A program made the position numbers and the translations under genes. A stretch of 64,000 nt of DNA, from positions 115,314 to 179,313 of the forward strand of contig JAUIBP010000007.1 of NCBI GenBank assembly GCA_030427735.1, given 5' to 3'. Each line of letters opens with the position of its first letter. Position 1 is the stretch's first letter. Shown piece after piece: positions 51,289-60,544 of the stretch. This stretch comes from Bacteroidia bacterium. GTDB lineage: Bacteria; Bacteroidota; Bacteroidia; Flavobacteriales; Flavobacteriaceae. Below the pieces are notes generated by a model. The model had not been told where the DNA came from, did no database searches, and worked only from the letters and a program-made list of their open reading frames with translations.

Positions 51289-52683
51289 ATGAAGACCGTA
51301 ACCACGCCAATTATTCCTGTACAACCGACTTACGCTAAGATTCAGGCGCCCCACGAATTGCATTTGGAAGCTATTTGTGTGTTTGCCGCTACGGGTTTTT
51401 TTCTGGACACCGATACGTATTGGAAAGATACCGTGGTATTGCGTCCAGCATGTGAGCACCAAATCGATGATGCAGGCTATTTGGTGTCGTCTACACCTTA
51501 TTTTGAATGGGAATATACCCCCGATGAAACACGAAACTTCGAAAGGACTTTAGACCAATTTACAACACTATTCGAAACCATCATAGCCGAACAAACCCAA
51601 GGACAACGGGTGATTTTACCCCTATCAGGAGGCTTGGATAGCCGCACACAGGCTGTGGCCTTACAACGTTTGGGACGTAGCGTACAAAGTTATAGTTATC
51701 AGTTTGAAGGTGGTTATCCTGAAACAGATATTGCCGATGCCATAGCTAAGATTTGTGAGTTTCCGTTTGAAGCTTTTCAAATACCCAAAGGTTATTTGTG
51801 GAATGTGATAGATGAACTGGCGCAATTAAACCGTTGCGAATCGGATTTTACAGCACCGCGGCAAATGGCAATTGTCAATCAGTTTAAATCTATGGGCGAT
51901 ATGTTCTCTTTAGGACATTGGGGCGATGTGCTGTTTGATGATATGCAGGTGGCAGACGATTTAGATTCTTACGGACAAATTGAAGCCCTAAAAAAGAAAC
52001 TGCTTAAAAAGGGTGGTTTGACCTTTGCGGAATGCTTATGGAACCAGTGGGGCTTAGCTGGAACATTTGCAGAATATTTTCACGAGCGCATAGCCAGCTT
52101 GTTACAAGCTATCCCCATTACGAATAGTGCGAATGCACGCATTCGTGCCTTTAAAAGTTTGTATTGGGCACCCCGGTGGACGTCGGTAAACCTGGCGGTG
52201 TTTGCCAGTGTAAAACCGATTAGTTTACCGTATTACAATAATCGTATGTGCGCCTTTATCTGCTCCGTACCAGAACGCTTTTTGTCCAAAAGACAGTTGC
52301 AAATAGGCTATATAAAACGTTATGCCCCCAAAGTAGCAGCGGTGACCTGGCAAGACCAAAAGCCATTTAATTTATATACTTATACCAAAAACAAAGCGCC
52401 TTATAATGTGCCATATCGTATAGTGAATAAGTTACAACGCCTTGGGCAACAGGTTCTAGGGACACCGTATATACAACGCAACTGGGAGTTGCAATTTTTA
52501 GGACCTCAAAACAGCACTGCTTTAGAAGCGGTGTTGTATCATCCAGACTTAGTGCGTTGGGTATCATGGGATGTGATTGAAGCGATGTATAACGGGTTTA
52601 AACATAAAGATGGCGTACAGCATGCTCATGCGATTAATATGTTGGTGGTTTTGTCAACCTTTATTAAATCTAAAAGTGTATGA
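51289..52683 (+). CDS. Asparagine-synthetase-like ATP-dependent amide/ester ligase
   Basis: A 464-residue protein. The PP-loop LSGGLDSR (112-119) and the later GHWGDVLFDDMQ segment match the synthetase domain of asparagine synthetase B. The N-terminal Cys glutaminase half is missing, so ammonia or another amine donor is expected rather than glutamine. Such proteins in polysaccharide clusters may amidate uronic acids. The function here is inferred. It overlaps the next gene by 4 nt and is the first gene after the long repeat array, with its own probable promoter upstream. Confidence 0.78.
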   Translation: MKTVTTPIIPVQPTYAKIQAPHELHLEAICVFAATGFFLDTDTYWKDTVVLRPACEHQIDDAGYLVSSTPYFEWEYTPDETRNFERTLDQFTTLFETIIAEQTQGQRVILPLSGGLDSRTQAVALQRLGRSVQSYSYQFEGGYPETDIADAIAKICEFPFEAFQIPKGYLWNVIDELAQLNRCESDFTAPRQMAIVNQFKSMGDMFSLGHWGDVLFDDMQVADDLDSYGQIEALKKKLLKKGGLTFAECLWNQWGLAGTFAEYFHERIASLLQAIPITNSANARIRAFKSLYWAPRWTSVNLAVFASVKPISLPYYNNRMCAFICSVPERFLSKRQLQIGYIKRYAPKVAAVTWQDQKPFNLYTYTKNKAPYNVPYRIVNKLQRLGQQVLGTPYIQRNWELQFLGPQNSTALEAVLYHPDLVRWVSWDVIEAMYNGFKHKDGVQHAHAINMLVVLSTFIKSKSV

Positions 52684-53675
52684 AATTATCTGTAATTATT
52701 CCTGTATATAACGGTGCGAATTTTATTGAAAAATCCTATTATTCTATAGTAAACCAAGAGTTGCGTGACTATGAAATTATTTATGTGGATAATAACTCAA
52801 CAGATAGAACTAAAGAAAATATTTTAGATATTCAAAGAAAAGATGTAAATGTACATTATTGTTTTCAAAGTAAACAAGGGGCTGCACCTGCTAGGAATAT
52901 GGGTATAAAAAAGGCATTGGGCGATTATATTTATTTATTTGATGTGGATGATGAATTGTATCCAAATGCCATTAAAAGTCTAATGAAGGTACTCGATGAA
53001 AATGAAGAGGTAGATGCGGTTTTTGGAAAAATGGTTAAATCTAATAATGGAATTTCTAAAACCAAATTACCTCAAGATGAAACGAATCAACTCATACTAA
53101 ATCCTGCACCTTATTGGGGATTGGAATGGTTTGCTAGTTTAAAACAGGTAGTTGGGCCACCAGCTTTTTTGTACAGAAACAGTGTGTTTGATAAAATTGG
53201 GTTATACAATGAATCATTGAAAAATAATGAGGATACTGCGTTTGATATTAAATTAGGAATGCAGTGTAATATTGTAAAATTAGATAAATATGTTTATTTG
53301 TATTTTAAACATGATAATTCTACTATTGAAATTTCTAAACGTAACATGTCAAGAGCTTTTATGATGTGGCCTCGTTTATGTTTGGAGCATTTACCATATT
53401 ATTTACAACAAAAAACACCGTTACGATATAAGACTATTTTATTTAGTCAGTTGTATCAAAATATGGCGAGGCAGTTGGTTTGTACACATGGTAGGGCAAA
53501 GCGTATTGATTTAAAGAAACAGTTGGAAAACGACATTAGAAGTGTGAAACTTCCTTGGTTAATTAACTTATACTTGAATGTTTTAGTAACGTTTCCTATA
53601 GAAGTAGTTCGTAAGTTTTATGCTTATTATATAGTGCCATTTGTTATAAAACGACAATTTAAATCAATTAAATAG
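52680..53675 (+). CDS. Glycosyltransferase family 2
   Basis: A 331-residue GT-A enzyme: LSVIIPVYNGANFIEKSYYS, IIYVDNNSTDRT, then the metal-binding FDVDDE (DXD). A long helical C-terminal tail may aid membrane association. It overlaps the ligase gene upstream by 4 nt and starts a run of closely spaced genes. Donor and acceptor cannot be told. Confidence 0.9.
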   Translation: MKLSVIIPVYNGANFIEKSYYSIVNQELRDYEIIYVDNNSTDRTKENILDIQRKDVNVHYCFQSKQGAAPARNMGIKKALGDYIYLFDVDDELYPNAIKSLMKVLDENEEVDAVFGKMVKSNNGISKTKLPQDETNQLILNPAPYWGLEWFASLKQVVGPPAFLYRNSVFDKIGLYNESLKNNEDTAFDIKLGMQCNIVKLDKYVYLYFKHDNSTIEISKRNMSRAFMMWPRLCLEHLPYYLQQKTPLRYKTILFSQLYQNMARQLVCTHGRAKRIDLKKQLENDIRSVKLPWLINLYLNVLVTFPIEVVRKFYAYYIVPFVIKRQFKSIK

Positions 53676-53684
53676 TTTTGTGTT

Positions 53685-54293
53685 ATGTTGCGATTTTTAA
53701 AAATGCTTTTGACAAAACAAGGTCTTATTTTTGTCTTAAAGAAAGTGCTTTTACCTAGATTTTACAAGCGGTATGTTGTTGGAAACTCGCTAATTGAGGC
53801 CGATGTTAATAGCACTTTTGCTACTAGAGGTTGTACCTCTAAGAATGAGCAGTTAAGCACAAAATTCTATCATTTAATGCTATATTATCCTGAATTTGCT
53901 TATGTTTTTTTCTGGCGTATTGGTAAGGGCAAAACAAATAAAGCCCGATTGTTTACAACAGATATGAATTGTAAAATTTTTAAAAGCACGCAAATAGCAG
54001 GTGGCTTAATGTGTTATCATCCCTTTGCTAGTGTGATTAATGCCAAGTCTATTGGACAAAATTTTCAATTTAGGAATGGTTTAACCATTGGTAATAAGGG
54101 TAATGATAATGCGCAATTACCTAGAATAGGAAATGATGTTACTGTGGGAGCGCAAGTTGTTATTATTGGCGATATAAACATCGGAAATAATGTGGTAATA
54201 GGAGCAGGCTCGGTAGTGGTTAAGGATGTACCTGATAATAGTGTCGTGGCAGGGAACCCAGCACGCGTAATAAAAACTTTAGAAAATGACTAA
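53685..54293 (+). CDS. Left-handed beta-helix acetyltransferase (CysE/WbbJ type)
   Basis: A 202-residue protein. The C-terminal half is a hexapeptide-repeat beta-helix with NDVTVGAQVVIIGDINIG, then NNVVIGAGSVVVKDVPDNSV and VAGNPARVIK, the standard end of the family. These trimeric enzymes transfer acetyl from acetyl-CoA to a sugar hydroxyl or amine. The N-terminal 90 residues include hydrophobic and basic helices. It overlaps the next gene by 8 nt. The target sugar is unknown. Confidence 0.88.
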   Translation: MLRFLKMLLTKQGLIFVLKKVLLPRFYKRYVVGNSLIEADVNSTFATRGCTSKNEQLSTKFYHLMLYYPEFAYVFFWRIGKGKTNKARLFTTDMNCKIFKSTQIAGGLMCYHPFASVINAKSIGQNFQFRNGLTIGNKGNDNAQLPRIGNDVTVGAQVVIIGDINIGNNVVIGAGSVVVKDVPDNSVVAGNPARVIKTLEND

Positions 54294-55377
54294 GCGTATC
54301 CGGATTTTGTTTACCACGACCAATTTTAATACTGCTGGAAGCGGCAAGGTGATATATGATTTAATATCTGGCTTAGATCGGTCTAAGTTTGAGATAGAAA
54401 TTGCATGTAGGCATAACAAAGGTGCATTTTTTAAAGAGGTTAAAAACTTAGGATTGCCAATCCATATTTTTGATACACGAACGGCTTATAAACCATATTT
54501 TAACCTATTATATCGTATTCAAACAGTTGTTTATTTTTATAAAAGAAATAAATACGATATTGTACATTCTTGGCATTGGAGTAGCGATTGGACCGAGGTA
54601 TTAGCAGCGCGCCTAGCGGGTGTACCCTATATTTATACCAAGAAAGCCATGAGTTGGGGCAATGTGCACTGGAAACTAAAAAGTTATTTGGCCAATTTTA
54701 TCATTACTATTAATGATGAGATGCGCGATTATTTTCCTTATAAACAGTCTCAAACCTTGATTCCTTTAGGCATCGATACCGATTTTTATTCGCCTCATGG
54801 AATAGAAGACCTGCGGCAGGATACTAACGGGTTTACCATTATTACGGTAGCAAACCTCGTACCTGTAAAAGGAATAGAAGTCTTGTTACAGGCGGTAAAG
54901 CGCTTAGATGATGGCTTTAGATTATGGGTTGTTGGAGATGCTAGCAATGATTATGGACAAGCGATGCAACAATTGTCTAAAGATTTAGGCTTGGAGCATC
55001 GGGTAGCCTTTTTAGGTAGACAATTGGATGTGCGTCCCTACATTGCCCAAGCAGATGTATATGTGATTCCGACGCTAGATGAAGGACGGAAAGAGGGCAT
55101 GCCTATGGCATTGGTGGAAGCTATGAGTATGGGGATTCCGGTTTTAGGTTCCAATATTTCTGGTATTAATTATGTGCTACGCGATTTTAAAGACTTATTG
55201 TTCGAGGCAGGAAATGTCACCGCTTTGCGTGACCACCTAGTAAATATAAAACAAAAGGATCTTGTTAATCGTAAGGAACTAGGTTTACAACTACGCACCT
55301 ATTGTTTAAAGCATTATAAAAAGACAACGTTTATTGAAGCCCATGAAGCATTGTATAATAACGTATTAAAGAAGTAG
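54286..55377 (+). CDS. Glycosyltransferase family 4
   Basis: A 363-residue GT-B enzyme with IIYDLISGL at the N-terminal fold, FTIITVANLVPVKGIEVLLQ opening the C-terminal one, and the E-x7-E site in LDEGRKEGMPMALVEAMSMG. It sits between the acetyltransferase (8-nt overlap) and the sulfotransferase (5 nt), so all three belong to one transcript. Confidence 0.9.
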   Translation: MTKRIRILFTTTNFNTAGSGKVIYDLISGLDRSKFEIEIACRHNKGAFFKEVKNLGLPIHIFDTRTAYKPYFNLLYRIQTVVYFYKRNKYDIVHSWHWSSDWTEVLAARLAGVPYIYTKKAMSWGNVHWKLKSYLANFIITINDEMRDYFPYKQSQTLIPLGIDTDFYSPHGIEDLRQDTNGFTIITVANLVPVKGIEVLLQAVKRLDDGFRLWVVGDASNDYGQAMQQLSKDLGLEHRVAFLGRQLDVRPYIAQADVYVIPTLDEGRKEGMPMALVEAMSMGIPVLGSNISGINYVLRDFKDLLFEAGNVTALRDHLVNIKQKDLVNRKELGLQLRTYCLKHYKKTTFIEAHEALYNNVLKK

Positions 55378-55382
55378 TAACA

Positions 55383-56261
55383 TTGAAAACTTATAATAAA
55401 CATATTTTAATAGTAGGTACTGCCCGCAGTGGTACCAGTTGGTTGAGCGAAATTATTGCGCTACAACACCGCTATCGCATGTTGTTTGAACCGGAGCATG
55501 AATTTAGAACGCCAAATGGGTATCTGCTTTGTGATCAATGGTTACATGAAGGGGAAGTAAGTAAAGCGCAAATACAGTATTTAAAGGCAGTATTTGCCAA
55601 TAGAGTGGATTGCGATTGGATAGGGCAAATTTCGAATCGAAAATATAAACGTCATTTATGGCCGTTTATACCGAAAATGTATGTGATTAAAATGGTACGA
55701 GGCAATTTATTAGCAAACTATGTTAATACGAGCTTTAACCTGCCAACGATTCATATTATACGAAATCCTTACGAAGTGATACATAGTCAACTACGGGTAA
55801 GCTTTCCATGGTTGTTTGATTTGTCCCTATTTGCAAAACAAATCGCCTTGGTAAACCTAATAAAACAGCGGTTTAATTATGATATTAGTACGTATGAATC
55901 ATTATCAGATGTACAGCGGTTAAGCTTGCGCTGGTGTATAGAGAATGTTATTCCTTTGGAAGTTTTAGAACGGCCTAAACATAAATTTGAAGTTGTACGG
56001 CACGAGGTGTTGTTACAGGATATTACTTTCTTTTATGGGTTGTGCGAACGTTTTGGTTTAGAACCTTTATCAGATTTGGAGCTGCGCTATAAAAATCCAT
56101 CTTCTAAAATGCATCCGCGAAGTAAAATTTTAAGTGAAAGTATTTCAAAATCTGCGTTGTTAGATGTAGAAACAATGCAGGAGATAAATAGCATCCTGAA
56201 CGTTTTTAAAACCCAACTATATCCGATAGTCAATCAATATTTTAGAAAATCGCATGCCTAA
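55383..56261 (+). CDS. Sulfotransferase family protein
   Basis: A 292-residue cytoplasmic enzyme. The PAPS-binding 5'-phosphosulfate loop is ILIVGTARSGTSWLSEII (about 9-26), and the 3'-phosphate site is IHIIRNPYEVIHSQL (about 124-138) with its conserved Arg and Ser. It should move sulfate from PAPS to a sugar hydroxyl of the polysaccharide. Sulfated glycans are common in marine bacteria, which fits. The start is TTG at 55383. It overlaps the next gene by 8 nt. Confidence 0.87.
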   Translation: MKTYNKHILIVGTARSGTSWLSEIIALQHRYRMLFEPEHEFRTPNGYLLCDQWLHEGEVSKAQIQYLKAVFANRVDCDWIGQISNRKYKRHLWPFIPKMYVIKMVRGNLLANYVNTSFNLPTIHIIRNPYEVIHSQLRVSFPWLFDLSLFAKQIALVNLIKQRFNYDISTYESLSDVQRLSLRWCIENVIPLEVLERPKHKFEVVRHEVLLQDITFFYGLCERFGLEPLSDLELRYKNPSSKMHPRSKILSESISKSALLDVETMQEINSILNVFKTQLYPIVNQYFRKSHA

Positions 56262-57441
56262 ACACATCGCTCTCATATTAGCACAGCCACCAGGCTATTC
56301 GGAAACCTTTTTCAGATCGAAAATTAAATGTTTACAAGACGCTGGCTTTACAGTGTGTTTGTATGTGCAGCAGGCGTCTAGTGCGTTTGATGATTGTACG
56401 GTACATGTGATGCCAAAGGTACATAGTAACCCCATCCGCCAAGTTTTTGCTATGGTACTGGTATTTTTAGGACTGTTGCCATATTTACGACGAGTGCTTC
56501 GGTTTATACAATTAGAACGGGCTAGCGGCCGTAAAGGCAGTCAGCTTGTAAAAAACATATACACCAATGCGGTTTTGCTGAAAAGTGATGCAGATTGGTT
56601 GCATTTTGGTTTTGCGACTTTAGCCATACAACGCGAACAGGTGGCTAAGGCGATTGGGGCAAAAATGGCAGTGAGTTTACGGGGGTTTGATGTAGCTATT
56701 TTTCCGTTGAAACATCCTGGTTGTTATAAGACATTGTGGCAACAAGTGGATAAGGTGCATACCATATCTGATGATTTGTTAGCTTGTGCTTATCGGACAG
56801 GTTTATCTGTAGATAAGCCTGTAGTAAAAATTACTCCAGCCATTGCTTTAGATGTGTTTACTAATAACAAGTATTTAGAAACATACTTAGGACAGCCTAT
56901 AAAACTGTTAACAGTTGCGCGATTGCATTGGAAAAAAGGGTTTATTGCAACGCTTGAAGCTTTGGCAATCTTAAAACATAAAGGCATGGATTTTGAATAT
57001 ACCATAGTAGGACAAGGTGATGAACACGAAGCCATTTGTTTTGCTATCCATCAGTTAGGGTTAAGTGATCGGGTACGACTGTTAGGGGTGCAAACACCTC
57101 AAGATGTAAGGGATTTAATGGCAACATCGGATGTCTATCTGCAATACAGTATTTCTGAAGGCTTTTGTAATGCTGTGTTAGAAGCTCAGGCTATGGGCCT
57201 GTTGTGTGTGGTAAGTGATGCTGAAGGCTTAGCTGAAAATGTGATACATGGTAAAACGGGCTGGGTAGTGCCTAAGCTGCAACCAAAGGCTTTAGCAGCT
57301 ACTTTGTTAGCCGTAATAAACTTACCAAGAACTGAGCAACAAGGGTATCGGGAACGCGCTGTAGCACGTGTGAAAACTGAGTTTAACTTGGAGCAACAAG
57401 CTGAGGAATTTGTTAGGTTTTATGAATCAAAATGCTGGTAA
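56254..57441 (+). CDS. Glycosyltransferase family 4
   Basis: A 395-residue GT-B enzyme: KMAVSLRGFDVAIFPLKHPG in the N-terminal half, IKLLTVARLHWKKGFIATLE opening the C-terminal fold, and the E-x7-E region in SISEGFCNAVLEAQAMGL. It is related to the GT4 pair at 47092 and 48712 but more diverged. It overlaps the sulfotransferase gene by 8 nt. Confidence 0.9.
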   Translation: MPKHIALILAQPPGYSETFFRSKIKCLQDAGFTVCLYVQQASSAFDDCTVHVMPKVHSNPIRQVFAMVLVFLGLLPYLRRVLRFIQLERASGRKGSQLVKNIYTNAVLLKSDADWLHFGFATLAIQREQVAKAIGAKMAVSLRGFDVAIFPLKHPGCYKTLWQQVDKVHTISDDLLACAYRTGLSVDKPVVKITPAIALDVFTNNKYLETYLGQPIKLLTVARLHWKKGFIATLEALAILKHKGMDFEYTIVGQGDEHEAICFAIHQLGLSDRVRLLGVQTPQDVRDLMATSDVYLQYSISEGFCNAVLEAQAMGLLCVVSDAEGLAENVIHGKTGWVVPKLQPKALAATLLAVINLPRTEQQGYRERAVARVKTEFNLEQQAEEFVRFYESKCW

Positions 57442-57459
57442 TAAGTAATATAGTAAATT

Positions 57460-58314
57460 ATGAAAAGAGAAGTATTAAGTATATATAGTAAATTACCTGA
57501 AACATTAAAGTTAAGATTTAGGAGACTAAAATTTTTTACTTTTTTTAAAAACCAAATTCTTGGTCATAACGATAAGTTATATTGTGAGTATTTTGAAATA
57601 AATAAAAAATATAAGCCCTATAATGTGTCCTTTCAGTTTTACGCTCCTATAGTTGTTGGGAGTCGAGCTATTAAAAAAGGAATAGAAAGTACTTTGTTAA
57701 GACATTCAGTTGAATTGGTTAATCGTTATAAAACAAATAAAGAGGATACTATTATTATTGATGTTGGAGCTAATTATGGTTTTTTAAGTATGGTTTGGGC
57801 TAATAGTTTGGCATTGGAAGGAAAGATATATAGTATTGAGGCAAATCCAAATGTGTATTCCGCTTTTAAAGAATCTCTAAATGTAAATGAATTAAAGAAT
57901 ATCTCTTTGCTAAATAACGCAGTTGGTAACAAAAATGGTTCCGTACAATTATTTATTAATAATACGAGTTCCAATATTATACATAACCAAAGTGTAACAG
58001 ATGTTATTGAAATCAATATGATTACTTTAGATACTTTTATAAAAAATAAAAATATAGAAAGATGTGATTTAATAAAAATAGATGTAGACGGAATTGAATA
58101 TGAGATATTACAAGGCAGTAAGTTTATTTTGCAAAAATTCAAGCCTATTTGTATTGTTGAATTAAATGAGGATTTTAAAATATTACAGTTTTTTTCCGAT
58201 TTAGATTATTCTGTTTTAGATATGAATTTAAAACAAGTGAATTGTGAGAAAGTACCTAAAGTTTGGCCATTAAACATTTTCTGTGTGCATAAAGATGATT
58301 ATCATTCAAATTAA
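57460..58314 (+). CDS. FkbM-family SAM-dependent methyltransferase
   Basis: A 284-residue protein. Residues about 90-240 form an FkbM domain: IIIDVGANYGFLSMVW (motif I, about 89-104), IYSIEANPNVYSAFKESL, and LIKIDVDGIEYEILQGSKF (about 206-224). It methylates a hydroxyl of a sugar, probably in the polysaccharide. The gene is clearly more A/T-rich than its neighbours, hinting at a separate origin. It has no overlap with its neighbours. Confidence 0.88.
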   Translation: MKREVLSIYSKLPETLKLRFRRLKFFTFFKNQILGHNDKLYCEYFEINKKYKPYNVSFQFYAPIVVGSRAIKKGIESTLLRHSVELVNRYKTNKEDTIIIDVGANYGFLSMVWANSLALEGKIYSIEANPNVYSAFKESLNVNELKNISLLNNAVGNKNGSVQLFINNTSSNIIHNQSVTDVIEINMITLDTFIKNKNIERCDLIKIDVDGIEYEILQGSKFILQKFKPICIVELNEDFKILQFFSDLDYSVLDMNLKQVNCEKVPKVWPLNIFCVHKDDYHSN

Positions 58315-58367
58315 ATATAGGAATTCTCAATGAATATTAAATAAAGGGAATTAAAGAAGATGAACAT

Positions 58368-58670
58368 ATGAAACTCTACTACCCAAAATCCCACTATAAT
58401 CTCAATTACCGTGGCCAAACCTTTCCGTTGTTAAAGCCGTTTATTAAATCTGAAGAGTTTATAGATGCTGAACGGCAAGTGGGTTATGGCAATTTTTGTT
58501 GGAAACATGTGGTTTGGATAGATACCGAAGAATTAGATGCTATAGGCGAACGGGTGTTGGCATTTCATCATGCTTTAACTGCTGAGTCCTTTAAAAAATT
58601 GCAAAAACGAAATAGAAAGCTGTGGGAGGAGAAACTGCGGTTAAAGGGATTTTTTGAACAATCTATTTAA
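58368..58670 (+). CDS. Unrecognised 100-residue protein
   Basis: A small soluble protein with no signal peptide: aromatic, basic N-terminal part (YYPKSHYNLNYRGQTFPLLK), then TEELDAIGERVLAFHHALT and a basic terminal helix (ESFKKLQKRNRKLWEEKL). I do not recognise a family. It might be the remnant of a larger glycosyltransferase or other modification enzyme, since the helical tail is reminiscent of such C-termini, but there is no domain evidence. It lies 53 nt after the FkbM gene and 16 nt before an acetyltransferase gene, in the same direction. Confidence 0.5.
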   Translation: MKLYYPKSHYNLNYRGQTFPLLKPFIKSEEFIDAERQVGYGNFCWKHVVWIDTEELDAIGERVLAFHHALTAESFKKLQKRNRKLWEEKLRLKGFFEQSI

Positions 58671-58686
58671 ATAGAGGTGATTAAAA

Positions 58687-59217
58687 ATGATACAATTAGT
58701 ATATTTATTTGAAGATATAAAAAGGATGGTTGGAAGAGAGAAGCTAAGGTGGGGTATTATCTGGATTTCAAGAAGCTTTATAGGTATTTTATTTTATAGG
58801 TTGGAACGAGCTTTTTTTTTGATTTTTGGAAATTATTATAAATATATCAGAATTTTGTTTTTACCAATAATTGTATTAGCAAATGCATATTCGAATATTG
58901 ATATTAATTATAAGGCTAATATAAAAGGAGGTTTATTAATTCTTCATCCTGCTTTAGGTTGCGTTATTTCTGGATACTCTAACATTGGTAAAAATTTAAC
59001 CTTAACAGGGGGTAATGTCATTGGTGTTGAGAAGTATTCCTCAAATATGGAATTTTTTCTAGGTGAAAACTGTAATATGGGTGCGAATTCTACCATAATA
59101 GGGCCTATTACCTTAGGAGATAATGTTAAAGTTGGAGCATCAGCTTGTGTTGTAAAATCTTATTCATTAGGTAACACAGTGCTTGCAGGTGTACCAGCCA
59201 AACCTCTTTTAATATAG
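58687..59217 (+). CDS. Left-handed beta-helix acetyltransferase
   Basis: A 176-residue protein. The last 110 residues are a hexapeptide-repeat helix: GGLLILHPALGCVISGYSNI, FFLGENCNMGANSTIIGPIT, LGDNVKVGASACVVKS and LAGVPAKPLLI. The first 60 residues are hydrophobic and basic, perhaps a membrane-binding helix. The length is close to that of short serine-acetyltransferase-like enzymes of polysaccharide clusters. It begins 16 nt after the small unknown gene and ends 1 nt before the next gene. The acceptor is unknown. Confidence 0.85.
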   Translation: MIQLVYLFEDIKRMVGREKLRWGIIWISRSFIGILFYRLERAFFLIFGNYYKYIRILFLPIIVLANAYSNIDINYKANIKGGLLILHPALGCVISGYSNIGKNLTLTGGNVIGVEKYSSNMEFFLGENCNMGANSTIIGPITLGDNVKVGASACVVKSYSLGNTVLAGVPAKPLLI

Positions 59218-59218
59218 T

Positions 59219-60544
59219 ATGCCATTCACCTTTCTAAAATACCTACAACCCACACATTATTTTAGGCTGTCTAGGCTAGCGGGTACTTATATCTATCCGA
59301 AAGTGACTGCTTTACCAGTCAGCGTCAGCACACAGTTAGTACACGATAGTAACTATACGAGTGCCTTAGCCCAAGATTACGATTTGTCGTGGCAAGCTAT
59401 ACACTGTGGGTATATTGGGAATTGTGAAACCTACACTAATTTTGATACACTTCCTGTGGTGGACAATTACCGTTTTGCTAGAAAATATTTTAGTGTGTTT
59501 TGGGTGTGTTATGTGTTGGTGATGCGCTTGGTAACCCTACACAATCCCATAAGCGAATGGCGAGGTTTCTGGCAAACGCGACAGGTTAAGCGATTACAAT
59601 TACAGCCTTTACAAGAATCCACACCACAAGGCATGCCTTTAGACCAACCGCTTAGCGAAACGCCTAAAGTGAGTGTGATTATCCCGACTCTAAATCGGTA
59701 TCGGTATTTGAAAGATGTGTTGGCGGATTTGGGGCAGCAGGATTATCCCGATGTTGAGGTGTTGGTCGTGGATCAGTCAGATCCCTTTCAAGCCGATTTC
59801 TATACGGGGTATCGCTTAGATTTACAGGTGCAACAACAAACCGAAAAGGCCTTGTGGCTAGCACGTAATACGGCCATTAAGCAGGCTAAAGGTGACTATT
59901 TGTTATTTTTTGATGACGATAGTCGGGTCGGTACTGATTGGATCAGCAAGCATGTTGCGTGTATACAAGAATTTCGAGCAGATATCTCGTCGGGGGTGTC
60001 CATCTCTCAGGTTGGGGCTAAAACGCCTGCCGATTATGCGTATTTTAAAGTGAGTGCCCAATTGGATACGGGCAATGCCTTGATTCATAAACGCGTGTTT
60101 GAATCGATAGGTTTATACGACCGCCAATTTGAAAAGCAGCGTATGGGCGATGGGGAGTATGGTTTACGTGCTTATTTACATGGGTTTAAAAATGTATCGA
60201 ATCCCTTAGCCAAACGGCTACACCTAAAAGTGGGGAGTGGTGGCTTGCGCGATATGGGGCAATGGGATGCCTATAGAACGCCCTCTTTGTTAGATCCGCG
60301 TCCCGTGCCGAGTGTGTTATATCTATTTCGGAAGTATTATGGGAACGCAGCGGCTCGCTTGGCCTTGTTAAAAACGGTGCCGTTTTCGATTATGCCTTAT
60401 CGCTTTAAACGTTCGAAACCCATGATGCTCGTTGGCGTACTGCTGAGTGTTGTTTTAGCGCCAGTGGTTTGTTATCAGGTTTGGAAGTCGTGGCGGAAGT
60501 CTTCGGTGATGTTGCGGGAGGGCGCGTTGGTTGATGGTTGTTAG
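59219..60544 (+). CDS. Glycosyltransferase family 2 with N-terminal extension and C-terminal membrane helix
   Basis: A 441-residue protein. The first 145 residues are an unrecognised extension with one hydrophobic helix (about 90-107). The GT2 domain covers about 148-350: VSVIIPTLNRYRYLKDVLAD, VLVVDQSDPFQADF, then FFDDDSRVG (DXD). A transmembrane helix near 405-425 (MLVGVLLSVVLAPVVCYQVW) anchors the enzyme. It ends in a repeat region. Donor and acceptor are unknown. Confidence 0.85.
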   Translation: MPFTFLKYLQPTHYFRLSRLAGTYIYPKVTALPVSVSTQLVHDSNYTSALAQDYDLSWQAIHCGYIGNCETYTNFDTLPVVDNYRFARKYFSVFWVCYVLVMRLVTLHNPISEWRGFWQTRQVKRLQLQPLQESTPQGMPLDQPLSETPKVSVIIPTLNRYRYLKDVLADLGQQDYPDVEVLVVDQSDPFQADFYTGYRLDLQVQQQTEKALWLARNTAIKQAKGDYLLFFDDDSRVGTDWISKHVACIQEFRADISSGVSISQVGAKTPADYAYFKVSAQLDTGNALIHKRVFESIGLYDRQFEKQRMGDGEYGLRAYLHGFKNVSNPLAKRLHLKVGSGGLRDMGQWDAYRTPSLLDPRPVPSVLYLFRKYYGNAAARLALLKTVPFSIMPYRFKRSKPMMLVGVLLSVVLAPVVCYQVWKSWRKSSVMLREGALVDGC

